Shown: positions 43,265 through 52,890, counted from the stretch's first letter. The stretch is DNA of 64,000 nt from an uncultured Candidatus Melainabacteria bacterium (GCA_934718085.1 CAKUZL010000007.1:31149-95148), one strand, 5' to 3'. Notes: a model not told the origin generated them from the sequence alone. A program made the numbers and translations.

Positions 43265-43626
43265 TTTTGTAAAAACGCAACCTGTAAAGTGCGCTAAATC
43301 GGGGTTCTAAAAGCTAAAGACTTAAAATGACAACTTTCTGTTTGTTTCGAAATTTTGAAATCATTGCAGGTATCGGGGTTCCACCCGGACAAATTTTTCG
43401 GAAAAGACGGAAATCCTTTGATTGCAAATCGGAACTTACGCAAAGCAAAGCCCGAAGGGCTTTGCTTTGCGTTAAATAGGATTGTTGAACAAAAGATTTT
43501 CGTCCACGACGAACAATTCGCCGGGGGCTGTGTCCGACTTACAATGATTGCAAAACCTTGAAAGCCCGGGGGCTTGAGCGAAAGACCGTGAGATTTGTGA
43601 CATCCGTGCGTTCTCAAGGCATTCAT
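43265..43626. repeat. Non-coding spacer (362 bases) with family-1 parts
   Basis: Convergent gap between the VWA gene and the gyrB operon. It contains a reversed family-1 arm at 43366-43390 (GCAGGTATCGGGGTTCCACC) and a family-1 right half at 43438-43550. No gene seen. Confidence 0.6.
43438..43550 (+). repeat. Dispersed repeat family 1, right half with extended hairpin
   Basis: Begins with a perfect 16-bp stem around a GAA loop (43438-43472: ACGCAAAGCAAAGCCC and its complement), longer than in other copies. Then TTAAATAGGATTGTTGAAC, AAAGATTTTCGTCC and a degraded GCCGGGGGC arm. Confidence 0.75.
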
Positions 43627-43989
43627 TTATCGGAGGGACGGCTTGTCGGAGTCGGGTTTGAGTTCGTTTACGAGAACCAGAGCTTCGTTCGGACCCGACA
43701 TTTTCAGGGCGCTTCTTGCGATGGCTTCGAGGCTTTTTGCCGTGTGGAAGCTGTCCGTTTTGTATCTGAGGTCGGCGTTGCGTTTTTCCGCCGCTTTGTG
43801 CAATCTCACGGTTTTCGAGATTTTGTTGTTTATTGCAATGGTTTTGCCTATTCCGACGACGGCTCCGACCACGGTTTGAATTAAGAACACGGTCAAAACA
43901 ATTGTCAGCAGACGATTTCCGCCGCCCGATTTTTTCTCGGGACGTGATTTCTCTTCGGATTTTATGATTTTTTTCTTTTTGTCGGTCAT
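43627..43989 (-). CDS. FtsB/DivIC-like septum protein
   Basis: A 120-residue bitopic protein: Lys/Glu-rich cytoplasmic start, one membrane helix (about 27-48), a short coiled coil (NNKISKTVRLHKAAEKRNAD) and a C-terminal segment with ARSALKMSGPNEALVLV that matches the end of FtsB/DivIC-type division proteins. These bridge early and late parts of the divisome. It is the last gene of the gyrB operon, 6 bases after the diguanylate cyclase. Sequence similarity is modest, so FtsL or an unrelated bitopic protein remains possible. Confidence 0.6.
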   Translation of the reverse strand: MTDKKKKIIKSEEKSRPEKKSGGGNRLLTIVLTVFLIQTVVGAVVGIGKTIAINNKISKTVRLHKAAEKRNADLRYKTDSFHTAKSLEAIARSALKMSGPNEALVLVNELKPDSDKPSLR

Positions 43990-43995
43990 AATCGA

Positions 43996-45489
43996 TTAAT
44001 TGTCTTCGCAATCCTCTCCGTACACCATAACTCTGTTTCTGCCGTTCTTTTTTGCCGCGTAGAGGGCTTTGTCGGCGCAGGCGCAAAACGCGTCCGCGGT
44101 TTGACCCGGTTTATATTGCGCGACGCCGATGCTTACGGTGATGCTCAATACGGGCTCCTGCATGCTTCCCGCGGTTTCCGAAATGTCAATCACTTTGTTT
44201 CTCACGGTTTTGAGAAGTCTTTGAGCTGCCGAAGCCGCTTCTTCGGACTTTGTATCGGGCAAAATGACCAAAAATTCTTCGCCGCCGTATCTGCACGCAA
44301 CGTCGTATTCCCGCAAAATTCCGGTGATGACCTCCGCAAGCGTTTTCAAAACGATATCGCCCGTCGCGTGACCGTACGTATCGTTAATTTTTTTGAAGTA
44401 ATCGACGTCCAACATCAGGCAACACAGGGGTTCGTTTTTCCGTACCGACGCCGAGACCGCCTGTTTCAGACGAATTTCCATCTGCCGACGGTTGTTCAGT
44501 CCCGTCAAAGCGTCCAAAGTCGCGTGTTTCAGAACTTCCGCGTACATCGAAGCCCGTTGAAGCGTTATTCCCGATTGTTTCGACAGTTGGAGCAAATATT
44601 CCGTTTCTTCGCGGGTAAGTTTGCCGAAATTGCTGTACGCCGCAATCGCTCCGAGCATTTCTTCCTCGCCGTGGAGCGGGAAAATCCCGATTTTTTCGTC
44701 GGGAGAAATCAGGTACTCGGTTTCGTTGTCTATTCTGTCGAGCATTTTGAAAATTTCTTTTTCCTTGCAGGCTTTAGGCCAATAAAGTTTGAGTTCGCCC
44801 GTTTCGGCGTCTTTTACGAACACGTAAATCAGGTGCGCCGAGATAAATCTGTCAATCATTTCGCCGATTTGAGGGATTATGTACGCGGGCTCGTACTGAT
44901 TTTCGGTGATTTTGGCGATATTTTTCATTGCGTCGTAGAAGCTCAAAACGTTTGCGGCGGCTTCGTGCGCGATGTAGTTGAGGACGGCGTTGGAGATTTG
45001 AAGCAGCAAGACGTAGAAAATTTTCAGGAACGCTCCGTCGAATTTCACGCCCGCGTTGAGTTTGTCGAAGGTTATTTCGACCAGTCCGACCGCCTCGTTC
45101 GGGGTGGACAGAGGGTAGTAAATTACGTTGTCTTCGTCTTTGAAGCACGCTTCGGGTTTGCAGTCGAAAATTTTGTCGTCGAACGCATAGAATTTGCCGT
45201 TCAGCACGAATTTTTCTTTATTCCCCGTTTGAAAACTTTTGTAAATCGAGTACAAAAAGATTTGCGACTCGGATTCTCTCACGTAGACCCAATCTTTCGC
45301 GAAATCGCGGAACGTGCCGGTATTCATATCGCGAACCAAAAACCGCATGTCTTTTATTCCGATGTACTCGCGAAGCAGTGAAGTCAGTTTATCCGCAAGG
45401 GTTTGCGCCAGTTGCGAGTTGATTATCGTTTTTGTCAGCACCGTAAAAAATTCGGTTTCGTTAATTTTTCCTTTTTTTCTTCTGCTCAT
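43996..45489 (-). CDS. Diguanylate cyclase with GAF-like sensor domains
   Basis: A 497-residue soluble enzyme making cyclic di-GMP. Two GAF-like regions span about 10-165 and 190-320; a GGDEF domain fills 330-490 with the active site GGEEF at 402-406 and an inhibitory site R393-E-Y-D396 five residues before it, so product feedback is expected. No membrane helix. Its ATG overlaps the stop of the TPR gene (ATGA), showing coupling. In an organism with type IV pili c-di-GMP commonly controls attachment. Confidence 0.92.
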   Translation of the reverse strand: MSRRKKGKINETEFFTVLTKTIINSQLAQTLADKLTSLLREYIGIKDMRFLVRDMNTGTFRDFAKDWVYVRESESQIFLYSIYKSFQTGNKEKFVLNGKFYAFDDKIFDCKPEACFKDEDNVIYYPLSTPNEAVGLVEITFDKLNAGVKFDGAFLKIFYVLLLQISNAVLNYIAHEAAANVLSFYDAMKNIAKITENQYEPAYIIPQIGEMIDRFISAHLIYVFVKDAETGELKLYWPKACKEKEIFKMLDRIDNETEYLISPDEKIGIFPLHGEEEMLGAIAAYSNFGKLTREETEYLLQLSKQSGITLQRASMYAEVLKHATLDALTGLNNRRQMEIRLKQAVSASVRKNEPLCCLMLDVDYFKKINDTYGHATGDIVLKTLAEVITGILREYDVACRYGGEEFLVILPDTKSEEAASAAQRLLKTVRNKVIDISETAGSMQEPVLSITVSIGVAQYKPGQTADAFCACADKALYAAKKNGRNRVMVYGEDCEDN

Positions 45490-46547
45490 AATGCCTCAAA
45501 ATATTTTTTCGACGGGCAACTTTTCATCCGTTCTTCAAGTATTTTACCGGAATCTTCGAGTAAAATCACCTTTCCGTATTTGTAAGTTATTTCGCCGTCG
45601 TCCAAAGCCGACTCGGAGCGGTGATTTACAAGGATTTCGGGCTTGCCTTCGAAAATTATCCGTTGTTTTACGTCATCCATTATCTGGAACAAATAAAGCT
45701 GTTTTGTCCCGTCGTTGGCTAAATCCGCCGACATTCCCGCCTTTTCGAACTCCGCTATCGACTCTTCATATAACTTCATAGAACGAAGCAGCAGCCCGAG
45801 GTTGTAGTGAGCCTCGAAATTGAAGGGTTTCAGCTCGATAGCCTTGCAATACTCCAGTCCCGCGGTTTTTTCGTTCCCGAGAAGCTGTTCGGTCAACGCA
45901 AGGTTGTAGTGGGTGTCGTAGTCTTTTTTCAAAATCTTTTTCGCCTTGTGGTACGATTCGGCGGCTTTTTCGAGAAACGTGAACGCGCCGAGCGAACGAT
46001 CGCCCATATATATCGATTTTTTGCGGTAAACGACCCCTTTGTTGTAATAAGCCGTGCCGCGGTTGATTTTGACGCTTTTCGTGTTGTCGTAAATGAACGG
46101 AAGGTGCAGTACGAAAGGCTTTGTGTCGATTACGGTCGTGTATTCGCGCAAAGCTTTGTCGTGCTCGCCGAGTTCTTCGGACAGAATTATCGCGTAATTT
46201 ATGCGGCATTCCATGTCGTCGGGGTTGTATTTCAGGGCTTCTTCGTAGTTCACCGCCGCTTCCGAAAAGTTTTCGTACACGACGTACAGGTTGCCCAAAT
46301 TGCAGCGGGCTTCCGCGTGTTCGGGGTAATATTCGAGCCCGCGCTTGTAATAATCTATCGCTTTTTGGTAATTCGCGTTTCGATAAGCCTTGTCGCCTTT
46401 ATAGACGTTGTAATACCCGGGGATTTTCTTAAACTGTTTTTCCCACCACGTCCAAAAGACGAACACCGAAAGCAGCAACATCAGGCACAATACCGCCAAA
46501 ATCATTTTGGTAACGGTTTTTTTCATTATTTGAATAAAAACGTTCAC
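45486..46547 (-). CDS. Membrane-anchored TPR protein
   Basis: A 353-residue protein with one N-terminal membrane helix (about 14-33) and TPR units from 45 to 270 (AYRNANYQKAIDYYKRGLEY and similar), then an unrelated tail. I prefer GTG 46547, which has GAGG seven bases upstream; an in-frame ATG at 46526 has none. It starts 19 bases after gyrB and overlaps the diguanylate cyclase by four, so it belongs to that operon. Probably a periplasm- or cytoplasm-facing scaffold; partner unknown. Confidence 0.8.
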   Translation of the reverse strand: MNVFIQIMKKTVTKMILAVLCLMLLLSVFVFWTWWEKQFKKIPGYYNVYKGDKAYRNANYQKAIDYYKRGLEYYPEHAEARCNLGNLYVVYENFSEAAVNYEEALKYNPDDMECRINYAIILSEELGEHDKALREYTTVIDTKPFVLHLPFIYDNTKSVKINRGTAYYNKGVVYRKKSIYMGDRSLGAFTFLEKAAESYHKAKKILKKDYDTHYNLALTEQLLGNEKTAGLEYCKAIELKPFNFEAHYNLGLLLRSMKLYEESIAEFEKAGMSADLANDGTKQLYLFQIMDDVKQRIIFEGKPEILVNHRSESALDDGEITYKYGKVILLEDSGKILEERMKSCPSKKYFEAL

Positions 46548-46566
46548 GATCGTGCCTCGTTATGCG

Positions 46567-49008
46567 CTATGTGTCAATATTTGTTGCGAATACGGCGTTT
46601 GCTTCGATAAAATCTCTGCGCGGCTCGACTTTGTCACCCATCAGGACGTCGAAAATTCTGTCGCAAATAACCGCATCTTCGATGTCGACCTTCAAAAGCG
46701 TTCTCGTCGAAGGATCCATCGTGGTTTCCCAAAGCTGTTGCGGCATCATTTCGCCCAAACCTTTGAATCGTTGAAGTACAAGCCCTTTCTTTCCGCGTTC
46801 GTCGATTTGTTTTTGAAGCTCGTCGAACGACGTAATTACGATTTCTTCCGCGCCGTTGTCGAGGAAAAGCTGTTTTTCCTCTTCAATCAGGAAGTTTCTG
46901 ATTGCGGGGTAGGATTTTTTGATGCGTTGGAATTCGTTTGACTTAATCACGGTAGGCGTTATGTTCACGGGGTCTTCACCGTTTCCGAGGTCGAGTTTGA
47001 TGACGGTTTTGCCTTCGCCCGTTTCGCGAAGTTCGGTTTTATAGTTCTTCGCTTCGGTAATTCCGTAGTTTTCGCCGTGGTCGACAAGGTAGTGTTGCAA
47101 ATAAGCGTTGATTTCGCTCATTTTGTCGTAATCGTCGAAATCCGCGGGTTCGATGTTTGAGCGGACAAGCCCTCTGACCACGACCGCGGGGATGTTGTTC
47201 AAAACGGGTGAGCGGAAGGAGTTGTAATATCCCGCCATTTCGCCCGTGAGCGCGACCATGTCGTCGTTCGAACAAATTTTCGTTTTGGATTTGTCGGACA
47301 AAGTCAGCCCTTTTACGCCTCTTTCGCGGATTGTTTTGTCCAAAGCCCTGTCGTCGTAAAGGTATTCGGAGGTTTTGCCGATTGTGATTTTGTAGAGCGG
47401 CGGTTGCGCGATGTAGATGTGACCCTGTTCGATGAGCGGTCTGGCGTATCTGAAGAAGAACGTCAAAAGCAACGTTCTGATGTGCGCTCCGTCGACATCG
47501 GCATCGGTCATGAAAATAATTTTGTGGTAACGAAGCTTGGAAATATCCACGTCAGCTTCGTTTCGACTGATTGTTATACCCAAAGCCTGCATCATCGACT
47601 GAATTTCGTTGTTCCCGTAAATCCTGTCGAGACGGGCTCTTTCGACGTTAAGAATTTTTCCTCTCAACGGCAAAATTGCCTGAAACATTCTGTTTCTGCC
47701 CTGTTTAGCCGAACCGCCCGCGGAATCTCCCTCTACGATGAACAATTCGCATTTTTCGGCTTCTCTGCTCGAGCAGTCCGCTAATTTTCCGGGCAGAGTC
47801 GAGTTTTCGAGTGCCGTTTTACGTCTCGTCAGTTCTCTTGCGCGTCTTGCGGCTTCCCTTGCGCGTTGCGCCTGCAAAGTCTTTTCGATGATGGTTTTCG
47901 CGCATTTCGGGTTGAATTCGAGCCATTCCTGGAACTTGTCGCCGACAACGTCGTTCACCGCGCCCGTAGCTTCGGCGTTTCCGAGCTTTTCTTTTGTTTG
48001 TCCTTCGAACTGCGGATCGGACAGCTTGACGCTTACAATCGCGGTCATACCTTCGCGAACGTCATCCCCGGTCAGGTTTTGTTCGGAGTCTTTCAGAATA
48101 TTGTTTTTGCGCGCATAAGCGTTCAGGACGCGGGTTACGGCGTTTCTGAAGCCCGTCAGGTGTGTTCCGCCGCTGTGGGTGTTGATGTTGTTCGCGAAGC
48201 TCAAAACCGACTCGGAGTAGGCATCCGTGTACTGGATGGCGATTTCGACGTACATTCCGTCGACGGTTTTTTCCATATAAATCGGAGGGTCGAACATCAC
48301 GGTTTTGTTTTTGTTCAAGAATTCGACGTAGCTTGCGATACCGCCTTCGTAGTGAAACTCTTGGGTTTCTTCGGTTTTAGCGTCGGTGAAGATTATTTTT
48401 AATCCTTTGTTGAGAAACGCCATTTCGCGAAGTCTGCCCGCGATTACTTCGCGGTCGATTTCGGTGGTTTCGGTAAAGATTTCGGGGTCGGGCCAGAACG
48501 TCGTTTTCGTACCGGTTTTGTCGGTTTCTCTGATTTTTTCGACGGGCGAAACGGGTTCGCCTCTGAGGTATTCTTGTCTGTGAACCCAACCGTTACGGGA
48601 AACTTCGACGATAAACTTTTCGGACAGAGCGTTTACGACCGACGCGCCTACGCCGTGAAGTCCGCCCGACACTTTGTATCCGCCGTCTCCGAACTTTCCG
48701 CCCGCGTGAAGCACGGTATGCACGATTTCGAGCGCGGATTTACCCGTTTCGGGCTTAATGTCGACGGGGATTCCTCTTCCGTTGTCTTCCACGGTAACGC
48801 TTTCGTCGGCATTCACCGTAACTTTAATGGTTGTACAGTATCCCGCCAACGATTCGTCGATAGAGTTGTCCACGATTTCGTATATGCAGTGGTGAAGCCC
48901 TCTTTGACTGGTCGACCCGATATACATCCCGGGACGCATTCTTACCGCTTCGAGACCTTCCAAAACTCTGATGTTACTCGCGTTATAATTCTCGGTTTGA
49001 GCCGTCAT
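46567..49008 (-). CDS. gyrB: DNA gyrase subunit B
   Basis: An 813-residue type II topoisomerase subunit that drives negative supercoiling with GyrA. GHKL ATPase motifs (EIVDNSIDE, DNGRGIPVD, GLHGVGASVVNALS) lie in residues 35-130; the TOPRIM domain has LFIVEGDSAGGSAKQGR and MTDADVDGAHIRTLL; the C-terminus has QRFKGLGEMMPQQLWET. The insert between TOPRIM and tail (about 585-720) is of the kind in long GyrB rather than ParE. AAGGAAG precedes the ATG. TTGAAA-N18-TACAAT upstream looks like the promoter. Confidence 0.96.
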   Translation of the reverse strand: MTAQTENYNASNIRVLEGLEAVRMRPGMYIGSTSQRGLHHCIYEIVDNSIDESLAGYCTTIKVTVNADESVTVEDNGRGIPVDIKPETGKSALEIVHTVLHAGGKFGDGGYKVSGGLHGVGASVVNALSEKFIVEVSRNGWVHRQEYLRGEPVSPVEKIRETDKTGTKTTFWPDPEIFTETTEIDREVIAGRLREMAFLNKGLKIIFTDAKTEETQEFHYEGGIASYVEFLNKNKTVMFDPPIYMEKTVDGMYVEIAIQYTDAYSESVLSFANNINTHSGGTHLTGFRNAVTRVLNAYARKNNILKDSEQNLTGDDVREGMTAIVSVKLSDPQFEGQTKEKLGNAEATGAVNDVVGDKFQEWLEFNPKCAKTIIEKTLQAQRAREAARRARELTRRKTALENSTLPGKLADCSSREAEKCELFIVEGDSAGGSAKQGRNRMFQAILPLRGKILNVERARLDRIYGNNEIQSMMQALGITISRNEADVDISKLRYHKIIFMTDADVDGAHIRTLLLTFFFRYARPLIEQGHIYIAQPPLYKITIGKTSEYLYDDRALDKTIRERGVKGLTLSDKSKTKICSNDDMVALTGEMAGYYNSFRSPVLNNIPAVVVRGLVRSNIEPADFDDYDKMSEINAYLQHYLVDHGENYGITEAKNYKTELRETGEGKTVIKLDLGNGEDPVNITPTVIKSNEFQRIKKSYPAIRNFLIEEEKQLFLDNGAEEIVITSFDELQKQIDERGKKGLVLQRFKGLGEMMPQQLWETTMDPSTRTLLKVDIEDAVICDRIFDVLMGDKVEPRRDFIEANAVFATNIDT

Positions 49009-49046
49009 TCTTCCTTATCCCCGCTCTAAAATTACTCTTTTCTTCC

Positions 49047-49076
49047 ATTGTACTACAAAACCCTCTTTTTTTTCAA
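49047..49076 (-). promoter_or_regulatory. Sigma-70 promoter of the gyrB operon
   Basis: Minus strand TTGAAA (49076-49071), 18-base spacer, TACAAT (49052-49047). About 35 bases of leader would precede the gyrB ATG. Confidence 0.6.
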
Positions 49077-49196
49077 ACATTTTCACATAACTTTACCCGT
49101 CCGACCGATTTACTTTTTTATGTAAAAGTTTATTGTTAATGTTTGCTTAACATGATAATATATTTGTGTTCGTAAATTGTTACGGAGAATTTTGAA

Positions 49197-50390
49197 ATGA
49201 AAAACGTTAAAAAATATATTATCCCGATTTTGATTTTTATCGGACTTTTGTTATGCGCAAAGCTCGGAGCGGTCTATTACGACGCGAATTTCAACCCCGC
49301 GGCAATGCCGAGTTTTTGTTCCTACAACGACTTTATCGATTGCGACGGCGTTGCAAAAACTTCGTTCTCGCACTTTTTCGGAATACCGCTTTTCGCCTGG
49401 GGAGCCCTGCTGTACCTGCTTTTCGCAACAATGCTCCTCTCTCCGAAACTCTCGAAATTTAAACTCCTCCGCTTTCTCGAAGTCTTCAAAAACCCGTATT
49501 CTTACATATTCACGCTCGCTTCGCTCGCTTTCGTCATCTCGATGAGCCTTGCGTGCATCTCGATTTTCGTTATTCAAAAAGTCTGCACTCTGTGCTTTGC
49601 AACCTACATCGTCGACCTTCTGCTCGCGATTTTTGCAAAAGATTTTTCGAAACCGCTTTTCTTCGAAGTCAAACAAACCTTCGATGACGTAAAATCCGCG
49701 CTTTCCGAGAAAAAATACCTGATAACCGCGTGCGCTCTTGTCGCGGTGTTCGCCGGAACCCTCATTTTTACTTGCGTTTCGGGGATTTTCGTCCCTCAAA
49801 ACGAATCCGAAGATTTGGGTAAAATCGTTCACGAAGAAAATTTTGTTTACGAAGACAACAAACTCGGCGCAAAAGACGCTCAAATCATCATAAACGACTA
49901 CATCGACTACAACTGCGCGGGCTGCCTCATGATGAACACTTCCCTCCGAAGAATCGTCAAAGAGCTCGACAACGTCCTGATTATTCAACATAACTTCCCG
50001 CTCGACAAAGAATGTAATCCCCTCATCAAAGGCGCGGGTCACCCCGGCTCGTGCTTTGAAGCACGTGTCGTTCTTGCCGCCGGAAAACAAGGCAAATATT
50101 GGGAAGCCGACAAATTGATGTTCGAACACACCCCCGTCAAAAAATCCGACATTAAACGAATTTTTTCCAAAATAAAAGGATTGGACGTCAAAAAACTTCT
50201 CGAAGACTGTGAGTCCGATGAAATCAAAAACGAGCTCTCCGAACAAATTCAAGAAGCTCTGGACAAAAACATCGACGCGACTCCGACAACGATTATCAAC
50301 ATGAAAAAACACCGCGGCACGATGCCCTACTACGACCTCAAACAAATGCTCATCGACTCGGGGGCGGAACTTCGCGAAAATGAACAATAA
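49197..50390 (+). CDS. VKOR-DsbA fusion, disulfide bond formation
   Basis: A 397-residue membrane protein that makes disulfides in exported proteins. Residues 1-195 are a VKOR domain of about five helices, with cysteine pair Cys41/Cys49 and the quinone-side Cys130-T-L-Cys133; residues 215-395 are a thioredoxin/DsbA domain with Cys240-A-G-Cys243 and a cis-Pro region (DATPTTII). The fusion is known in cyanobacteria and other phyla. Secreted proteins here with cysteine pairs (VWA protein) could be substrates. ACGGAGA precedes the ATG. It overlaps queH by 11 bases. Confidence 0.92.
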   Translation: MKNVKKYIIPILIFIGLLLCAKLGAVYYDANFNPAAMPSFCSYNDFIDCDGVAKTSFSHFFGIPLFAWGALLYLLFATMLLSPKLSKFKLLRFLEVFKNPYSYIFTLASLAFVISMSLACISIFVIQKVCTLCFATYIVDLLLAIFAKDFSKPLFFEVKQTFDDVKSALSEKKYLITACALVAVFAGTLIFTCVSGIFVPQNESEDLGKIVHEENFVYEDNKLGAKDAQIIINDYIDYNCAGCLMMNTSLRRIVKELDNVLIIQHNFPLDKECNPLIKGAGHPGSCFEARVVLAAGKQGKYWEADKLMFEHTPVKKSDIKRIFSKIKGLDVKKLLEDCESDEIKNELSEQIQEALDKNIDATPTTIINMKKHRGTMPYYDLKQMLIDSGAELRENEQ

Positions 50391-50916
50391 AATCCTTTTG
50401 CACACCTGCTGCGCGGTTTGCTGCACCCAACCGATTGCAAAACTCAAAGAACTCGGATATGACCCGGTTCTCTTCTTCTATAACCCGAATATCCATCCGC
50501 AGGTAGAATACGACATCAGGCTGAACGAGCTCGTAAAATATTGCAGAAAAAAGAAATACGAACTCATCCTTCGCGAAGACGACCCCGACGTATGGTTTTC
50601 GGCGGTCAAAGGACTCGAAAACGAACCCGAACGCGGTAAACGCTGCCTGAAATGTTTCGAACTCAGACTTACCGAAACCGCAAAACGCGCCGCAATCGAC
50701 GGTTATCCCGCATTCACGACGACTCTGTGCGTCAGTCCCCACAAGGTTTTTGCCGATATCGAAAAAATCGGTAACCGCGCCGCGGAAAAATTCGGAATAA
50801 AATTTGTCGCAATAGACTTCAAAAAACACGACGGTTACCTCAAAGCAATGAAAACCGCCAAAGAAGAAGGCTTCTACCGCCAATCCTACTGCGGTTGCGT
50901 CTACTCGATAAGATAA
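50380..50916 (+). CDS. queH: Epoxyqueuosine reductase QueH
   Basis: A 178-residue enzyme (former DUF208) doing the last step of queuosine tRNA modification, a non-homologous alternative to QueG. Conserved cysteines for its iron-sulfur cluster are Cys10, 11, 14 and 15 (TCCAVCC), CLKC near 87-90 and SYCGC near the end. Its start overlaps the VKOR gene and the next gene lies 11 bases on. Other queuosine genes are not in the window. Confidence 0.93.
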   Translation: MNNKILLHTCCAVCCTQPIAKLKELGYDPVLFFYNPNIHPQVEYDIRLNELVKYCRKKKYELILREDDPDVWFSAVKGLENEPERGKRCLKCFELRLTETAKRAAIDGYPAFTTTLCVSPHKVFADIEKIGNRAAEKFGIKFVAIDFKKHDGYLKAMKTAKEEGFYRQSYCGCVYSIR

Positions 50917-50927
50917 GGAGATTTAAA

Positions 50928-51476
50928 ATGACGAAAAAAGTTTTGATAATTTCGACAAGTCTCAGAAACAACGCGAATTCCGAAATTCTCGCCCGCGAAA
51001 CCGAACGCGGCGCAAAAGACGCCGGGCACGACATCGAATTCATAACCCTCAAAGACAAAGAAATAAAATTCTGCAAAGGCTGCCTCGCGTGCCAAAAACT
51101 CGGTCACTGCGTCATCGAAGACGACGATGCCAACGCAATCACCGCAAAAATCAAAGACGCAGACGTCATCGTTTGGGCTACTCCCGTTTATTACTACGAA
51201 ATGGCGGGTCAAATGAAAACCCTCATCGACAGGGCAAATTCGCTTTTCGCTACCGGGCATGCGTTTAGAGAAGTTTACGTAATTACGACATCCGCGGACG
51301 CGTCCGAAAATGTCGTACAAACGGTCATCAACGGCGTAAACGGTTGGATTGCCTGCTTCGACGGAGTCTCGTTGAAAGGATTCGTCAACGGAGCGGGTCT
51401 CGAAGAACCCGGCAGCGCCGCAAAATCACCCGCTTTGCTCGAAAAAGCCTACGCGATGGGCAAAAATATCCGATAA
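50928..51476 (+). CDS. Iron-sulfur flavoprotein / NADPH-dependent FMN reductase
   Basis: A 182-residue flavodoxin-fold protein. The FMN phosphate loop is ISTSLRNNANSE (8-19), and a cysteine motif CKGCLACQKLGHC (49-61) matches the iron-sulfur flavoproteins of anaerobes, which shuttle electrons between ferredoxin and small acceptors. The WATPVYYYEMAGQMKTLIDR segment is typical. AAGGAGAT precedes ATG 50928. It is the last gene of the VKOR-queH unit. Confidence 0.87.
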   Translation: MTKKVLIISTSLRNNANSEILARETERGAKDAGHDIEFITLKDKEIKFCKGCLACQKLGHCVIEDDDANAITAKIKDADVIVWATPVYYYEMAGQMKTLIDRANSLFATGHAFREVYVITTSADASENVVQTVINGVNGWIACFDGVSLKGFVNGAGLEEPGSAAKSPALLEKAYAMGKNIR

Positions 51477-51834
51477 AATCGACACCCGAACATACACCCT
51501 GCCCGTCTCGCGGGGTCACGGCGACGATGAGTTGCGAGGTTATGCGATTGAAAGGTCGTATGTCATGTGACCACGCGGTTTTGAGGATTTGCGCGGTTAC
51601 AGGTTTGCCGGCGGACTTGTTCGTGGGCTTATAGACTTGCGTGACCGGGGTTTGCTTGTAGACTTGCTTGCGGACTTGCAATTTCGCCTTCCCCGAGAAC
51701 ATGCATCGGAGAATGTTTTGAAAATTTGAAACCTTCCGGTTCGATGAATAATGCCAAGCAAAACATTTCGTTACGGCAAATAATCTGAAATCACGAAAGG
51801 TTTCAAATATTTGATCATGCCCGCGAAACGGGGG
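51477..51834. other. Non-coding spacer (358 bases)
   Basis: Convergent gap. Four copies of a GACTTG core occur at uneven spacing in 51613-51678 (GGCTTATAGACTTGC, GCTTGTAGACTTGC and shorter forms), not long enough to be an array. A minus-strand frame through it is unlikely to be a gene. Confidence 0.45.
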
Positions 51835-52890
51835 TTACATGTTTTCGAAGTAGTTGATTTTCATTGAGTTTCGGACGTCATGGAGGGTTTGGGCGGCGAC
51901 TTTTTCGGCTTCGATGCTTCCCAGTCGCAGAATTTCGTAAACGTCAGAAGTCCTTTGTTCCCAAGCTTTTCGGCGTTGTCTTATCGGTTCGAGTTCCGCT
52001 TGCATTACGTTGTTTAAAAATTTTTTGACTTTGACATCGCCGAGTCCGCCGCGTCTGTAGTGGGCTTTGAGCTCGTCGAGGTTTTGGTATTCGGGCAAAA
52101 ATTCGGCGAAGTGTTCGTCGCGCGAAAACGCGTCAAGATAGATGAACACGGGGTTTCCGTCGGTTTTGCCGGGGTCTTCGATTCTCAGGTGGTCGGGGTC
52201 GGTAAACATTGACATGACTTTCTTTTTGACCGTTTCGGGTTCGTCCGAAAGGTAAATGCAGTTGCCAAGAGACTTGCTCATTTTGGCTTTGCCGTCAATC
52301 CCGGGAAGTCGCAGACACGCGCTGTTTTGGGGTAAAACTATTTTCGGTTCGACCAGCGTTTCGCCGTAAATCGAGTTGAATTTGTGGACGATTTCGCGGC
52401 ATTGTTCAATCATCGGTTCCTGGTCTTCGCCCGCGGGAACGTGAGTTGCCTTAAACGCGGTGATATCGGCGGCTTGGCTTATCGGATATACGAAAAATCC
52501 GACGGGGATATTGGTTTCGAAACCTCGCATTTTGATTTCGGTTTTGACGGTCGGATTGCGCTGTGCACGTGATACGGTGACCAAATTCATGTAGTAAAAG
52601 GTCAGTTCGGTGAGTTCGGGAATCATCGATTGGATGAAGAGCGTTGATTTTTCGGGGTCGAGTCCGCACGCAAGGTAGTCGAGCGCGACTTCGATGATGT
52701 TATCTCTGACTTTTTTGGGGTTTTCGGCGTTGTCGGTCAGTGCCTGCGCGTCGGCAATCATTATAAAAATTTTGTCGTAATCGCCGCGATTTTGAAGGGT
52801 TACGCGTTCTCGAAGCGAGCCTACGTAGTGTCCTACGTGAAGTTTGCCCGTCGGTCTGTCGCCTGTCAATATAATTTTTTCGTTGCTCAT
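51835..52890 (-). CDS. trpS: Tryptophan--tRNA ligase
   Basis: A 351-residue class I synthetase. The HIGH-like motif is PTGKLHVGHYVG (13-24) and the KMSKS loop is KAKMSKSLGN near 205, with the GEDQEPMIE region that selects tryptophan. Length is normal. GAAGGAC precedes the ATG. It stands alone with no apparent operon partner. Confidence 0.96.
   Translation of the reverse strand: MSNEKIILTGDRPTGKLHVGHYVGSLRERVTLQNRGDYDKIFIMIADAQALTDNAENPKKVRDNIIEVALDYLACGLDPEKSTLFIQSMIPELTELTFYYMNLVTVSRAQRNPTVKTEIKMRGFETNIPVGFFVYPISQAADITAFKATHVPAGEDQEPMIEQCREIVHKFNSIYGETLVEPKIVLPQNSACLRLPGIDGKAKMSKSLGNCIYLSDEPETVKKKVMSMFTDPDHLRIEDPGKTDGNPVFIYLDAFSRDEHFAEFLPEYQNLDELKAHYRRGGLGDVKVKKFLNNVMQAELEPIRQRRKAWEQRTSDVYEILRLGSIEAEKVAAQTLHDVRNSMKINYFENM

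Noticed and set aside
49251..50447. Long open frame antisense to the VKOR-DsbA gene
   Set aside because: Phe/Val/Asp-rich shadow of the sense gene; the sense strand has intact cysteine motifs and start signals.
51613..51678. Repeated GACTTG cores, possible CRISPR or iteron array
   Set aside because: The repeats are 6-14 bases with uneven spacing and no spacer-repeat regularity.
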